A stretch of DNA of 64,000 nucleotides, taken from assembly GCF_002209485.1 (NCBI RefSeq), contig NZ_NJIX01000004.1:248001-312000 (forward strand). Reading direction: 5' to 3'. A model generated the notes under the pieces. It searched no databases, was not told where the DNA came from, and was given only the letters and a program-made list of their open reading frames with translations. This stretch comes from Achromobacter sp. HZ34. GTDB taxonomy: Bacteria > Pseudomonadota > Gammaproteobacteria > Burkholderiales > Burkholderiaceae_B. This document shows positions 8,916 to 17,410 of the stretch, piece by piece. The first letter of the stretch is position 1, and each line of letters opens with the position of its first letter. The position numbers and the translations under genes are program-made.

Positions 8916-9047
8916 ATGACGCCTGAACAACGCCGCCGCAACAAGACCGTGGGCCTGACCTTGCTGGCCGTGGTGCTGGCGATCTTCATCTGGGCGCTGT
9001 TCAAGGGCAGCAGCCTGTTCGCGCCGCTCGCCAGGGGCGGCGTGTGA
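8916..9047 (+). CDS. cytochrome oxidase small assembly protein
   Basis: This ORF encodes 43 residues: a basic start MTPEQRRRNKT, one hydrophobic segment (VGLTLLAVVLAIFIWALF) and a short polar tail. It lies 3 bases after coxA, where Burkholderiales carry a single-helix protein annotated as a cytochrome oxidase small assembly protein. In relatives the next gene is cox11/ctaG, which is missing here. The function is known only by context. Confidence 0.78.
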   Translation: MTPEQRRRNKTVGLTLLAVVLAIFIWALFKGSSLFAPLARGGV

Positions 9048-9064
9048 GCGCACGGGAGGCTGTC

Positions 9065-9295
9065 ATGGCCGTGGACGAGAAACCGCCGGGCGCGGCGCAG
9101 CGCAAGCTGTCTTTCCTGCAGACATTGAAGGCGGTGGCCTGGGGTTTGCTGGGCATCCGCAAGGGGTCCGGCTATAGCGAGGATGCCGCCCGGCTCAATC
9201 CGGTCCATCTGGTGGTCGCCGCGGTGCTGGCGGGCGTGTTGTTTGTCGTCGTACTGATTTCCATCGTGCGCTGGGCCGTTGCCAGCCTGAGCTGA
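9065..9295 (+). CDS. DUF2970 single-span membrane protein
   Basis: This 76-residue protein has a conserved soluble part (LQTLKAVAWGLLGIRKGSGYSED) and one C-terminal membrane helix (LVVAAVLAGVLFVVVLISIV). DUF2970 proteins sit next to coxC in many betaproteobacteria; the role is unknown but presumably in oxidase assembly. ATG 9065 is chosen over GTG 9044 because GGGAGG lies 5 bases before it. Confidence 0.85.
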   Translation: MAVDEKPPGAAQRKLSFLQTLKAVAWGLLGIRKGSGYSEDAARLNPVHLVVAAVLAGVLFVVVLISIVRWAVASLS

Positions 9296-9330
9296 ACAAG
9301 TATTCGAACATCCGTACCTGGGAGAACACC

Positions 9331-10206
9331 ATGAGTGCAGGTCACTCGGTTGAAGCGAAAGAGGCACCCTATTACTACGTGCCGGCGGATTCCGGCCACC
9401 CCGTGCGCAGTGCGCTGGCTTTGCTGGTCACCGCCCTGGGCGCGGCCGCCTGGGTCAACGGTGTCGGCGCGGGCAAGTGGATGGTGCTGGTCGGCATCCT
9501 GAGCTTGGTCACGGTGCTGTATTTCTGGTTCGGCGATGCCATCAGCGAGTCCGAAGGCGGCTTGAACAGCAAGCGGGTGGACGTGTCCTACCGCTGGGGC
9601 ATGAGCTGGTTCATCTTTTCGGAAGTGATGTTCTTCGCCGGCTTCTTCGGCGCGCTGTGGTACGTGCGTACCATCACTACGCCGTGGCTGGGCGATCTGG
9701 ACCACAAGCTGCTGCTGTGGCCGGATTTCTCCGGCGTGTGGCCCAATTTCGGTCCGGCCGGCGTGGTGGAGCACTTCCAGACCGTGGGGCCGTTCTGGCT
9801 GCCCACCATCAATACCGCGCTGTTGCTGAGTTCCGGTGTGACGCTGACCATCGCCCACCATGCCTTGCGCGCGAACCATCGCGGCAAGACGATATTCTGG
9901 CTGGCGTGCACCATACTGCTGGGCTTCATCTTCGTGGCGTGCCAGGCCATGGAATATCACCACGCGTACACCGAGCTGAACCTGAAGTTCAGCTCCGGGG
10001 CGTATGGGTCGCTGTTCTTCATGCTGACCGGCTTCCACGGTTTCCACGTGATCATGGGGGCGACCATGCTGACCGTGATCCTGGTGCGTTTGCTGCGTGG
10101 GCACTTCACCGCCGACCATCACTTCGGTTTCGAAGGCGCCGCCTGGTACTGGCACTTTGTCGACGTGGTGTGGCTGGGACTGTATTTGTTCGTGTACTGG
10201 CTGTAA
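9331..10206 (+). CDS. coxC: cytochrome c oxidase subunit III
   Basis: This is the seven-helix non-catalytic subunit of aa3 oxidase, 291 residues. Family features are WGMSWFIFSEVMFFAGFFGALW, the conserved AxEY-type acidic helix (QAMEYHHAYTE), GFHGFHVIMGA and the C-terminal WYWHFVDVVWLGLYLFVYW. The start is preceded by GGGAGA. It follows DUF2970 by 35 bases and is the last core subunit in the cluster. Confidence 0.96.
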   Translation: MSAGHSVEAKEAPYYYVPADSGHPVRSALALLVTALGAAAWVNGVGAGKWMVLVGILSLVTVLYFWFGDAISESEGGLNSKRVDVSYRWGMSWFIFSEVMFFAGFFGALWYVRTITTPWLGDLDHKLLLWPDFSGVWPNFGPAGVVEHFQTVGPFWLPTINTALLLSSGVTLTIAHHALRANHRGKTIFWLACTILLGFIFVACQAMEYHHAYTELNLKFSSGAYGSLFFMLTGFHGFHVIMGATMLTVILVRLLRGHFTADHHFGFEGAAWYWHFVDVVWLGLYLFVYWL

Positions 10207-10223
10207 GCGGCGGGGGCGCTGGC

Positions 10224-10424
10224 CTATCTGATCCCCGTGCTCTGGATCCAGCCCAGCTGGTGCGCCAGCAGGACGAACAGGAACAAGGCCACCGACAGGC
10301 CGATGCGCACCGTCAATGCGTTGACCGTGCGGTTGGTCTTGCCTTTGTCCTTCATCAGGTAGACCAGGGCCGAGCCCAGGCTGACCAGGATGCCGATGAA
10401 GGCGACGACGACAAGTACGCGCAT
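10224..10424 (-). CDS. DUF2909 twin-transmembrane protein
   Basis: This 66-residue protein has two predicted membrane helices (VLVVVAFIGILVSLGSALVYLM and IGLSVALFLFVLLAHQLGW) joined by a basic loop KDKGKTNRTV. DUF2909 proteins occur, as here, on the strand opposite to coxC and SURF1 in Burkholderiales oxidase clusters. ATG 10424 follows GGAGA. The function is unknown, with a link to oxidase biogenesis inferred from context. Confidence 0.85.
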   Translation of the reverse strand: MRVLVVVAFIGILVSLGSALVYLMKDKGKTNRTVNALTVRIGLSVALFLFVLLAHQLGWIQSTGIR

Positions 10425-10470
10425 GGCAGGTCTCCGCGGGCGCGGACGCCCCGAATTGGAATTGTTGTAG

Positions 10471-11262
10471 ATGCACATGGTACGTCCTCACAGCACCGCA
10501 CGCACGTTGGCCGCTCTGTTGTTGCTGGCGCTCGCGGTCGCCGTGCTGGCGTCGCTGGGGCGTTGGCAGCTGCATCGTGCCGATGAACGCCGCGCGATCC
10601 TGGCGGCCATCGAAGGCGGGCGCGCGCAAGCGCCGTTGACGCTGACGGCTGCCACGCCTGCCGGGCAGTTGCAGGCGTGGCGTCCGGCGCAGGCCCATGG
10701 CCGCTACCGCGACGACCTTACCGTCGTGCTCGACAACCGCAATCGCGACGGCCGCCCCGGATATTGGATCGCCACGCCGTTGCTGCTGGAAGGCAGCGAT
10801 CCTGCCACCGCCATCCTGGTGCTGCGCGGCTGGATGCCGCGCGCGGCGCCTGGCCAGCCTGGCGCGGTCGCGCCGCCCGCGCCGGCGGATCCCCAACTCG
10901 TCACCGGCGAACTGGCCGAACGCGTGCCCCGTCTGTTCGAACTGTGGCATTTCGGCGGCACTGCGGTGGACGTCCTGCCCGCCCGCCTGCCGCAGGCCGA
11001 CGGCAAGCCGCCCACGGTGCAGAACCTGGACCTGACCGCCTACGCCGCCGCCACCGGCCTGCGGCTATTACCCGCGGTATTGGAGCAACGGGCCGCGGCA
11101 TCGCCTGACGCGGACGTGCTCAAGCAGGACTGGCCGCAGCCCTCGGTCGACTTCAACCAGAACCAGGGCTATGCGCTGCAATGGTTCGGCTTCGCGACGA
11201 TCGCGGGCATTGCCTTCCTGGTCGTGGCGTGGCGCGCGTTGCGCCGGCGGCGTGGACGTTAA
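10471..11262 (+). CDS. SURF1 family cytochrome oxidase biogenesis protein
   Basis: SURF1 (Shy1) helps insert haem a into subunit I. The protein has 263 residues with an N-terminal membrane helix (LAALLLLALAVAVLASLGRWQ), a periplasmic domain containing the family RWQ-x-R start, LDNRNRDGRPGYWIATPL and LVLRGWMPR, and a C-terminal helix (WFGFATIAGIAFLVVAW) after NQGYALQWF. ATG 10477 is an alternative start. It is transcribed away from the DUF2909 gene. Confidence 0.92.
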   Translation: MHMVRPHSTARTLAALLLLALAVAVLASLGRWQLHRADERRAILAAIEGGRAQAPLTLTAATPAGQLQAWRPAQAHGRYRDDLTVVLDNRNRDGRPGYWIATPLLLEGSDPATAILVLRGWMPRAAPGQPGAVAPPAPADPQLVTGELAERVPRLFELWHFGGTAVDVLPARLPQADGKPPTVQNLDLTAYAAATGLRLLPAVLEQRAAASPDADVLKQDWPQPSVDFNQNQGYALQWFGFATIAGIAFLVVAWRALRRRRGR

Positions 11263-11325
11263 ACTGATTGCCGGCCGGTCCCGACGCGGGGACGCCGGCA
11301 CACGAAAAAGACAGGAATCCTGCTT

Positions 11326-12030
11326 GTGACCATGACCTCCACGACAGCCGGCCCTCCGCGCACGGCCCCGCGCCGACGCAGCACCCTGACCCTGGTGATC
11401 GTCTTCCTGGTATCGCTGGCGCCGGTCCTGGCCGCCGTGGTCTTCTATCTGAATCCGCAATGGTGGCCGCGCGACGGCAGTAACTACGGCACCTTGATCG
11501 AGCCGCAGCGCGACCTGCCCACGCCCGCGCAACTGCCGCTCGCCACGCTGGACGGCCAGCCCTACGACCTGCGCCAGTTGCGCGGCAAGTGGCTGCTGAT
11601 GGCCGCGGACGGCGGCGCCTGCCCGGAGTCCTGCGCGCGCAAGCTCTTCATCATCCGCAACAGCCACGCCAGCCAGGGCAAGAACGTGGACCGCGTGGCG
11701 CGCATCTGGTTCATCACCGACGATGCGCCAGTGCCGCAGAAGGTACTGGATGCCTACGTGGGAACGGTCATGGTGCGGGCGCGGCCGGAACAACTGGCGG
11801 CCTTCCTGCTGGACGGCGGGGCGAATGCCGCGCCAACTGCAGCGCCGGCGGCCGGGACCGGCACCGGCAGCGTGAATAACGCTACCGCCGCGCCCGCCGC
11901 CGCCCTGGCCGGACCCATGTGGCTGGCCGATCCGCTGGGACATCTGATGCTGCAATTCCCCGCCGACGCCGATCCCGTCAAGGTCCGGGGCGACCTGAGC
12001 AAACTGATCTACAACTCGCGCATCGGCTAG
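11326..12030 (+). CDS. SCO1/SenC-like membrane protein without the copper-site histidine
   Basis: This 234-residue protein has one N-terminal membrane helix and a thioredoxin-like domain with the SCO-type pair in CPESCARKL. The His ligand found in true SCO proteins (in D-H-S near the C-terminus) is absent; the aligned stretch reads GPMWLADPLGHL. An Ala/Thr/Pro/Gly-rich insertion sits just before it (about residues 165-190). It may act as a thiol reductant rather than a Cu carrier. GTG 11326 is favoured because AGGA precedes it. It lies between SURF1 and ctaA, as in relatives. Confidence 0.72.
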   Translation: MTMTSTTAGPPRTAPRRRSTLTLVIVFLVSLAPVLAAVVFYLNPQWWPRDGSNYGTLIEPQRDLPTPAQLPLATLDGQPYDLRQLRGKWLLMAADGGACPESCARKLFIIRNSHASQGKNVDRVARIWFITDDAPVPQKVLDAYVGTVMVRARPEQLAAFLLDGGANAAPTAAPAAGTGTGSVNNATAAPAAALAGPMWLADPLGHLMLQFPADADPVKVRGDLSKLIYNSRIG

Positions 12031-12067
12031 TATGCCGGGCACCACACGACTTGAAGCGAAGATATAA

Positions 12068-13108
12068 GTGATTGCAGAAGTGACCGCGGCCGGCCTGGAC
12101 GCCATCGTCCTCCGTTACCGCAAACTGGTTTTCTTCACCTGGTTCCTGACCCTGGACCTGATCATGTTCGGCGCCTTCGTGCGCCTGACCGATTCCGGCC
12201 TGGGCTGTCCGGACTGGCCGGGCTGCTACGGCAGCGCATCGCCCCTGGGCTCGCTGACCGACATCCACCAGGCCAACCAGGCCATGCCTTTCGGCGCGGT
12301 ATCGCTGTCCAAGGCCTGGATCGAAATGGTCCACCGCTATGCCGGCACGCTGCTCGGCATGCTGATCATCGCCATCGTCTACATGGCCTTCCGCTACCGT
12401 AGCCGCCTGGGCCGCTCGCCCCTGCTGGCCGTGGCCGCGCTGGTCATCGTGTGCGTGCAGGGTGCCTTCGGCGCCTGGACCGTGACCCACCAGCTGATGC
12501 CCGCGGTGGTGACCGCGCACCTGGTGTTCGGCATGCTCACCCTGACCATGATGACCTGGCTGGCGGCGCGCGAACGTCCTTATACGGCCCTGGCGGCGTC
12601 CGCGGCCCGCTGGCGCGGGTGGATGAGCGGCGGCCTGCTGCTGCTGTTCATCCAGATCACGCTGGGCGGCTGGGTAAGTACCAACTACGCCGCGCTGGCC
12701 TGCATGGATTTCCCCCTGTGCCAGGGGCATGTGGTCCCGCCCATGGACTTCGCCGGCGGCTTCTCGGTGTTCCGCGCCCTGGGCGAACTGCCCTCGGGCG
12801 AAATGATTTCGCAGTACGCCCTGACCGCCATCCACTGGGTGCACAGAAATTTCGCCTTCGTGGTGTTCGTGTACCTGGGTATCCTGGCCTGGCGCATGCG
12901 GGCCGAACCCGGTCTGCGCGGACCCGCCACGCTGGCGCTGGCCCTGCTGGCGGCACAACTGCTGACGGGCCTGACCACCATTTTCTTCGAATGGCCGCTG
13001 CTGATCGCGGTCCTGCACAACGGCGGTGCCGCGGGCCTGGTCCTGGCCGCGGTGACGCTGCGCGTACGCCTGGCAACGGCCGGCCAGGCGGCCCTGCGCA
13101 GCGCCTAG
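12068..13108 (+). CDS. ctaA: haem A synthase (COX15/CtaA family)
   Basis: This enzyme oxidises the C8 methyl group of haem O to the formyl of haem A, the cofactor of aa3 oxidases. It is an 8-helix inner-membrane protein of 346 residues. COX15 features are GAFVRLTDSGLGCPDWPGCYG near the N-terminus, EMVHRYAGTLLG (haem-ligand His), a second cysteine pair region CMDFPLCQG and IHWVHRNFAF. The start is GTG. It precedes ctaB by 95 bases. Confidence 0.93.
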   Translation: MIAEVTAAGLDAIVLRYRKLVFFTWFLTLDLIMFGAFVRLTDSGLGCPDWPGCYGSASPLGSLTDIHQANQAMPFGAVSLSKAWIEMVHRYAGTLLGMLIIAIVYMAFRYRSRLGRSPLLAVAALVIVCVQGAFGAWTVTHQLMPAVVTAHLVFGMLTLTMMTWLAARERPYTALAASAARWRGWMSGGLLLLFIQITLGGWVSTNYAALACMDFPLCQGHVVPPMDFAGGFSVFRALGELPSGEMISQYALTAIHWVHRNFAFVVFVYLGILAWRMRAEPGLRGPATLALALLAAQLLTGLTTIFFEWPLLIAVLHNGGAAGLVLAAVTLRVRLATAGQAALRSA

Positions 13109-13118
13109 TTCGTGACTG

Positions 13119-13131
13119 GGACAATTTGTCC
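13119..13131 (+). promoter_or_regulatory. perfect palindrome upstream of ctaB, possible operator
   Basis: GGACAA-T-TTGTCC is a 13-base perfect palindrome in the 95-base gap between ctaA and ctaB, where little else is conserved. It has the size and symmetry of a dimeric repressor site. No regulator can be named. Confidence 0.35.
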
Positions 13132-13203
13132 AATGTAAACAGGCGCTTGCGACCTGTCCCTGTAACCCGCGATGGCCTGGAGCGGAGTTAGAATAGCGCC
13201 ACC

Positions 13204-14100
13204 ATGACCAGTCTTGCCGCCCCAGACCAGGGATTGCTTCGCCAATACCTGGTGCTCACCAAACCCCGCGTTACCCAACTCGCCGTTTTCTGTGCCGTCA
13301 TCGGCATGTTCCTGGCGACCCCCGGCCTGCCCGATCTGGGGCGCGTGGTCTTCGCCACCCTCGGAATCTGGCTGCTCGCCGCGGCTGCCTTCGCCATCAA
13401 CTGCCTGATCGAACAGGAAGTCGATGCGCGCATGCTGCGCACCGCGCGCCGTCCCACCGCGCGCGGCACCATCATGCCGCAGCAGGTGCTGATGCTGTCC
13501 GGCCTGCTGGGCGGCGCCGGCATGCTGGTGCTGTACAACCTGGTCAACCCGCTGACCATGTGGCTGACCTTCGCCACCTTCGTCGGCTACGCCATCATCT
13601 ACACCGTCATCCTGAAGCCGCGCACGCCGCAGAACATCGTGATCGGCGGCCTGTCGGGCGCCATGCCGCCCGCGCTGGGCTGGGCCGCCATCGCCAACGC
13701 GGTGCCGGCGGAAGCCTGGGCGCTGGTGCTGATCATCTTCATCTGGACGCCGCCGCACTTCTGGGCCCTGGCCTTGTATCGCGCCAAGGACTACGAGAGA
13801 GCCGGCCTGCCGATGCTGCCGATCACGCACGGTCCGGAATACACCCGCCTGCAGATCCTGCTGTATAGCTGTGCGTTGCTGGCCTGCACCCTCATTCCCT
13901 ACGCCTTGCGCATGAGCGGCCTGCTTTACCTGGTCACCGCCATCGTGCTGGGCGGCATCTTCCTGGGCTATGCCTGGCGCCTGTATCGCAATTACAGCGA
14001 TGCCCTGTCGCGGTCGATGTTCCGTTATTCCATCCTGTATCTGGCGCTGCTGTTCGGCGCGCTGTTGATCGATCACTGGCTCAACCTGCTGCTGGCGTAA
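13204..14100 (+). CDS. ctaB: protoheme IX farnesyltransferase (haem O synthase)
   Basis: This enzyme attaches a farnesyl group to protohaem to make haem O, the substrate of CtaA. It is a UbiA-family membrane protein of 298 residues. Prenyl-diphosphate/Mg sites are [23 protein letters not shown] (equivalent of NDxxDxxxD) and [23 protein letters not shown] at 13189-13194 looks like a -10 box only 10 bases before the ATG, so the message may be nearly leaderless. Confidence 0.95.
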   Translation: MTSLAAPDQGLLRQYLVLTKPRVTQLAVFCAVIGMFLATPGLPDLGRVVFATLGIWLLAAAAFAINCLIEQEVDARMLRTARRPTARGTIMPQQVLMLSGLLGGAGMLVLYNLVNPLTMWLTFATFVGYAIIYTVILKPRTPQNIVIGGLSGAMPPALGWAAIANAVPAEAWALVLIIFIWTPPHFWALALYRAKDYERAGLPMLPITHGPEYTRLQILLYSCALLACTLIPYALRMSGLLYLVTAIVLGGIFLGYAWRLYRNYSDALSRSMFRYSILYLALLFGALLIDHWLNLLLA

Positions 14101-14135
14101 GCGGCAGCAGCGCGCGCCCCTCGGAGAGCTCCCTC

Positions 14136-14735
14136 ATGCCCCTCGTTCCCGCCCGTCGCGCCGCGCTGCGCGTTCTTGGTGGCGCCGCCCTGTTCGCCGC
14201 GCTGGCGGCCTGCAAGGACCAGCCGGCCTTCAAGGGCAGCAGCCTGGCGGGCACGCATCTGGGCAAGGGCGTCACCATGGTCGACCAGGACGGCAAGCCG
14301 CGCGGCATCGCCGACTTCGCGGGCAAGGTGGTGGTGGCTTTCTTCGGCTACACGCATTGTCCTGACGTCTGCCCGACGTCGCTGGCCGAGTTGGCCCAGG
14401 TCATGCAGACGCTGGGGCCGGACGCCGCGCGGGTGCAGGTGGTGATGATCACCGTCGATCCCGAGCGCGATACGCCGGATGTGATGAAGCAGTACGTCAC
14501 CACCTTCAATCCGAATTTCGTCGGTTTCACCGGCGACCTGGCGCAACTGAAGGCGGCGGCCACGTCGTTCAAGGCCTATTACGCCAAGGTACCCACGAAG
14601 GACGGTTCGGACTACAGCATGGACCACAGCGCCGCGTTCTATCTGCTCGACCAGAAGGGCGAGGCGCAAGTGCTGGTCAACAACAACGCAGGCGCCGACG
14701 CGCTGGTGCACGACATCAAGCTGCTGCTGGGCTGA
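14136..14735 (+). CDS. SCO1/SenC copper chaperone lipoprotein
   Basis: SCO proteins deliver copper to, or reduce, the Cu(A) site of subunit II. This one is a predicted lipoprotein (lipobox LAAC near residue 27) with the copper site CPDVCP and the essential histidine in MDHSAAFYLLD; 199 residues. Unlike the SCO-like protein at 11.3 kb, it keeps all three metal ligands. It ends the oxidase cluster, 35 bases after ctaB. Confidence 0.93.
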   Translation: MPLVPARRAALRVLGGAALFAALAACKDQPAFKGSSLAGTHLGKGVTMVDQDGKPRGIADFAGKVVVAFFGYTHCPDVCPTSLAELAQVMQTLGPDAARVQVVMITVDPERDTPDVMKQYVTTFNPNFVGFTGDLAQLKAAATSFKAYYAKVPTKDGSDYSMDHSAAFYLLDQKGEAQVLVNNNAGADALVHDIKLLLG

Positions 14736-14762
14736 GCAGGCGCATCGAGCGCCCGTAGAATC

Positions 14763-15023
14763 CTACAGATTCAACGTCCGCGCTTCCGGACTGCGGGGTC
14801 GTTCCGCTTCCAGCCATCCGGCATACGCCTGGCGGCTTTCATCGTTCAAGTCGCCGACGTGCAATTCGCGTGTCCCCGCGAATATCAACAAGGCATACGG
14901 CGTTGCCAACGCCGCGGCTTCCTCGCACAGGCGCGCTTCGTCGCCCGTCGACGGCGAACGAAGGCGCCAATAGTTGATGGCCTGTTCGAGTTGTGTGATC
15001 GAGATCGGCGTTGTGTCATCCAT
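14763..15023 (-). CDS. DUF3717 domain protein
   Basis: This small acidic protein of 86 residues contains ITQLEQAINYWRLRSPS, the signature of the DUF3717 family found in Burkholderiales. There is no signal peptide or membrane helix. The gene is convergent with the SCO gene; GGCGC-ATCGA-GCGCC (14739-14753) between them may form a weak bidirectional hairpin. Function unknown. Confidence 0.75.
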   Translation of the reverse strand: MDDTTPISITQLEQAINYWRLRSPSTGDEARLCEEAAALATPYALLIFAGTRELHVGDLNDESRQAYAGWLEAERPRSPEARTLNL

Positions 15024-15200
15024 CGGGCCATTCTCCCAGTTGAGTGCGCCGCGCGTATACGGCTATCAGGGTCTGGTCACAGCTGTTTCCAGCATTCTTG
15101 AATAGCCTTGCAACTCTTGCAAACCGTCACCTTGCTCACGCGTTGTAAGCGGATACCGATGCTATACATCCGCCATGGACGGCTTTGCAAGGAAAATGAC

Positions 15201-15920
15201 ATGAATACCGCCACCTCCCGATCTGAATCGCGCCGCGGCCTGCATCCTCTGGTAGCGACCGCCGCGGTTTCCGTCATCGTACTTTGCGGCGTAGCCGTGG
15301 CCGCGATCGGCGGCTGGCTGCCTACATCGAATGGACGCCAGGGTGCCGACGAGCCCGCGATGAGCACCGCGGCGGCCCCCTCGGCCCTGGCGCAAAGCGA
15401 TCCCGCCAATGCCAACCTGGCGCCTTTGCCGGGTCAGGCCCAGGCGCCACAGCAGCCGCAGGCGGCCCCCCGCGCGCAACCCAATGCGCGGACGCAGCCC
15501 GCTCCCCAAAACGCGCCGCAGAATATTCCGCAACAAGGTGTGCCGCCCGCCGCGCAGAATGACCCGGCACTATGCCCGCAATGCGGCACCGTCGTGTCGA
15601 TGGGCCAGGTGCAGGTGCCGGTCCAGGACCGCAGCAATCACGTCGTCGGCACAGTGGCCGGTGGCGTGGTTGGCGGCGTGGTCGGCAACCAGTTCGGCGG
15701 GGGCGGCGGCAAGACCGCGCTGACCGTGTTGGGCGCCGTGGGTGGCGCTTTGGCAGGCAGGGAAATCGAGCGTAATATGAACCAGAAAACCGTGACGCGT
15801 TATCAATTGGTCGCCCGCACCAACGATGGCCGCACGCATACTTTCCGCAGTGATACGCCGTTCCAATTTTCGCCGGGCCAAGCCATACGCGTTGAAAACA
15901 ACCAGCTGCTGCCGCAGTGA
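15201..15920 (+). CDS. glycine-zipper 2TM-domain envelope protein
   Basis: This 239-residue protein has an N-terminal membrane anchor, a long Pro/Gln/Ala-rich linker (about residues 60-125), a cysteine pair in CPQCGTVV, a glycine-zipper segment (VVGTVAGGVVGGVVGNQFGGG) and a C-terminal beta-rich domain with RYQLVARTNDG and FSPGQAIRVENNQLLPQ. This layout matches SlyB/OmpA-like glycine-zipper proteins of the envelope. The ATG follows AAGGAAA; earlier in-frame starts are not family-like. Confidence 0.8.
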   Translation: MNTATSRSESRRGLHPLVATAAVSVIVLCGVAVAAIGGWLPTSNGRQGADEPAMSTAAAPSALAQSDPANANLAPLPGQAQAPQQPQAAPRAQPNARTQPAPQNAPQNIPQQGVPPAAQNDPALCPQCGTVVSMGQVQVPVQDRSNHVVGTVAGGVVGGVVGNQFGGGGGKTALTVLGAVGGALAGREIERNMNQKTVTRYQLVARTNDGRTHTFRSDTPFQFSPGQAIRVENNQLLPQ

Positions 15921-15988
15921 GCGCCGCAGCCGGGCGCGCGGCGAACCCGCTGGTACCGGGACGGTCATGCCCCCACGAGAGAGACTGA

Positions 15989-17329
15989 ATGACCGACCCG
16001 CAAAGCAATCCCTTCATCCTCCCCGGCCTGGGGCAATCCGGTGACGCCGCCGGGAATCCCCTCCTCGCCAGCATGGAAATGATGCGCAAAGCCTGGGCGG
16101 GATTGATGGGGCCCGGCGGTCTGGCGCAAGTCATGCCGATGTCGCCGGCGCTGAATCTCGAAGACCTGGAGCGCCGCATCGCGGAGCTGCGCACGGTGGA
16201 AAGCTGGCTGCGCCTGAACCTGTCCATGTTGGGCAGCACCATCCAGGGGCTGGAAGTCCAGCGCTCCACCATCAACACCTTGCGGTCCTTCGTCGACAGC
16301 GTCAGCAGCCAGAACGCCGCCGGCGTGCAATGGGGCGATGCGTCACCGCTGGAAGTCGTGCTGGGCTTGAAACCGGCGCCGCGCGGCGCCGCAGGGCCAG
16401 GCGCCCAGGCGGCCAGCGGCGCGGCCGGTGCATCGGCCAGCAGCCGTGCGGCCGGCTCCGCCTTTGGTGCTGGCGCGCCGTTCGGGTCCGCGGCGCCCAC
16501 GCGGCCCGATCCGGATCCCGACGACGAAATGGACGATGATGATTCCGATATCGACATGCCGCCGGACAATGCGCCGGGTGCCGGCGTGCACGGCGGCGCG
16601 GGGGCTGGTGCGGCGGGGTCTGGCCGCGTAGATGCTGGTGGCACTGCGGGTGGCGGCAGGACCGAAGACGACAAGCTCTCCGCGGCGGCCGACAAGCTTG
16701 CCGAAGCGGGCGCCGCCGCCGAATCCGGCGTAGGCGCGACGCCCGGGATGCCCGGGATACCCAATATGCCCGGGATGCCGGCGATGCCTTCCTTCCTGGG
16801 CGGCGCCGCGCAGTCGGCGTCCGAGGCCTGGTGGAATCTGCTGCAGCAGCAGTTCGGCCAACTGGCCGCGGCGACGGCGGCGTCCATGCCGGGCGCGGCA
16901 CCGGGCGCAGGTGCTGGTGCGAATACCGATGCGAGTTCCGGCTCGGCCGGGACCGCGCATGGTGCTGCTGCCGCATCGTCTCCAGGCGCGACCGCCGGTG
17001 TCGGCCTGGGCAAGGCTGCCGCGAAAAAGGCGGCTCCATCGAAGGCGCCGGCGGCCAAGGCCGCGGGCTCCTCAGCCGGCGGCACCAAAGCAGGCGCGAC
17101 GAAATCCGCCGCCAGGAAATCCGCGAGCAAATCCGGCGGCGCCACCAAGGCCGCGGCCGCCAGCCCGACGCGGGCGCGTACATCCGCCCAACCCGCCGCA
17201 AGCAAAGCCACGGCCAAATCATCTTCTTCCAGCAGCCCCGCTGCAAAGAAACCACTGTCCAAGGCCGCGGCCAATGGCACGCCACGCAATGCGGCCGGTG
17301 TCACGAAAGCGCGCCGTCCCCGCTCGTAA
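15989..17329 (+). CDS. phaM: PhaM-type polyhydroxyalkanoate granule protein, unusually long
   Basis: PhaM binds PHA synthase and the nucleoid and controls granule number and segregation. The N-terminal 110 residues match the family (NPFILPG, MEMMRKAWAGL, LEDLERRIAELRTVESWLRLNLSML). The C-terminal 120 residues are rich in Ala, Lys, Pro and Ser with AAKKAAPSK and AAKKPLSK motifs, like histone H1, for DNA binding. The middle is Gly/Ala-rich with an acidic run (DPDDEMDDDDSD) and a short Gly-Met-Pro repeat near residues 251-269. At 446 residues it is much longer than the well-studied Cupriavidus protein. Confidence 0.82.
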   Translation: MTDPQSNPFILPGLGQSGDAAGNPLLASMEMMRKAWAGLMGPGGLAQVMPMSPALNLEDLERRIAELRTVESWLRLNLSMLGSTIQGLEVQRSTINTLRSFVDSVSSQNAAGVQWGDASPLEVVLGLKPAPRGAAGPGAQAASGAAGASASSRAAGSAFGAGAPFGSAAPTRPDPDPDDEMDDDDSDIDMPPDNAPGAGVHGGAGAGAAGSGRVDAGGTAGGGRTEDDKLSAAADKLAEAGAAAESGVGATPGMPGIPNMPGMPAMPSFLGGAAQSASEAWWNLLQQQFGQLAAATAASMPGAAPGAGAGANTDASSGSAGTAHGAAAASSPGATAGVGLGKAAAKKAAPSKAPAAKAAGSSAGGTKAGATKSAARKSASKSGGATKAAAASPTRARTSAQPAASKATAKSSSSSSPAAKKPLSKAAANGTPRNAAGVTKARRPRS

Positions 17330-17366
17330 AATTTCATCCATCCGGGCCGCCTGACGGCCCTGTCCA

Positions 17367-17396
17367 GCCCCGCTGCCTGCGGCACGGGGCGCTTTT
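17367..17396 (+). terminator. Rho-independent terminator after phaM
   Basis: GCCCCG-c-TGCC-TGC-GGCA-CGGGGC followed by GCTTTT forms a two-part stem of 10 base pairs with a 3-base loop and one bulge. It separates phaM from glmU, whose start is 15 bases further on. Confidence 0.75.
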
Positions 17397-17410
17397 GCAA
17401 AGATCTCCTC

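Noticed and set aside
6306-9053. 915-residue open frame antisense to coxB-coxA
   Set aside because: It is His/Gln/Gly-rich, has no recognisable domain and mirrors strongly conserved oxidase genes; long antisense frames are expected in GC-rich DNA.
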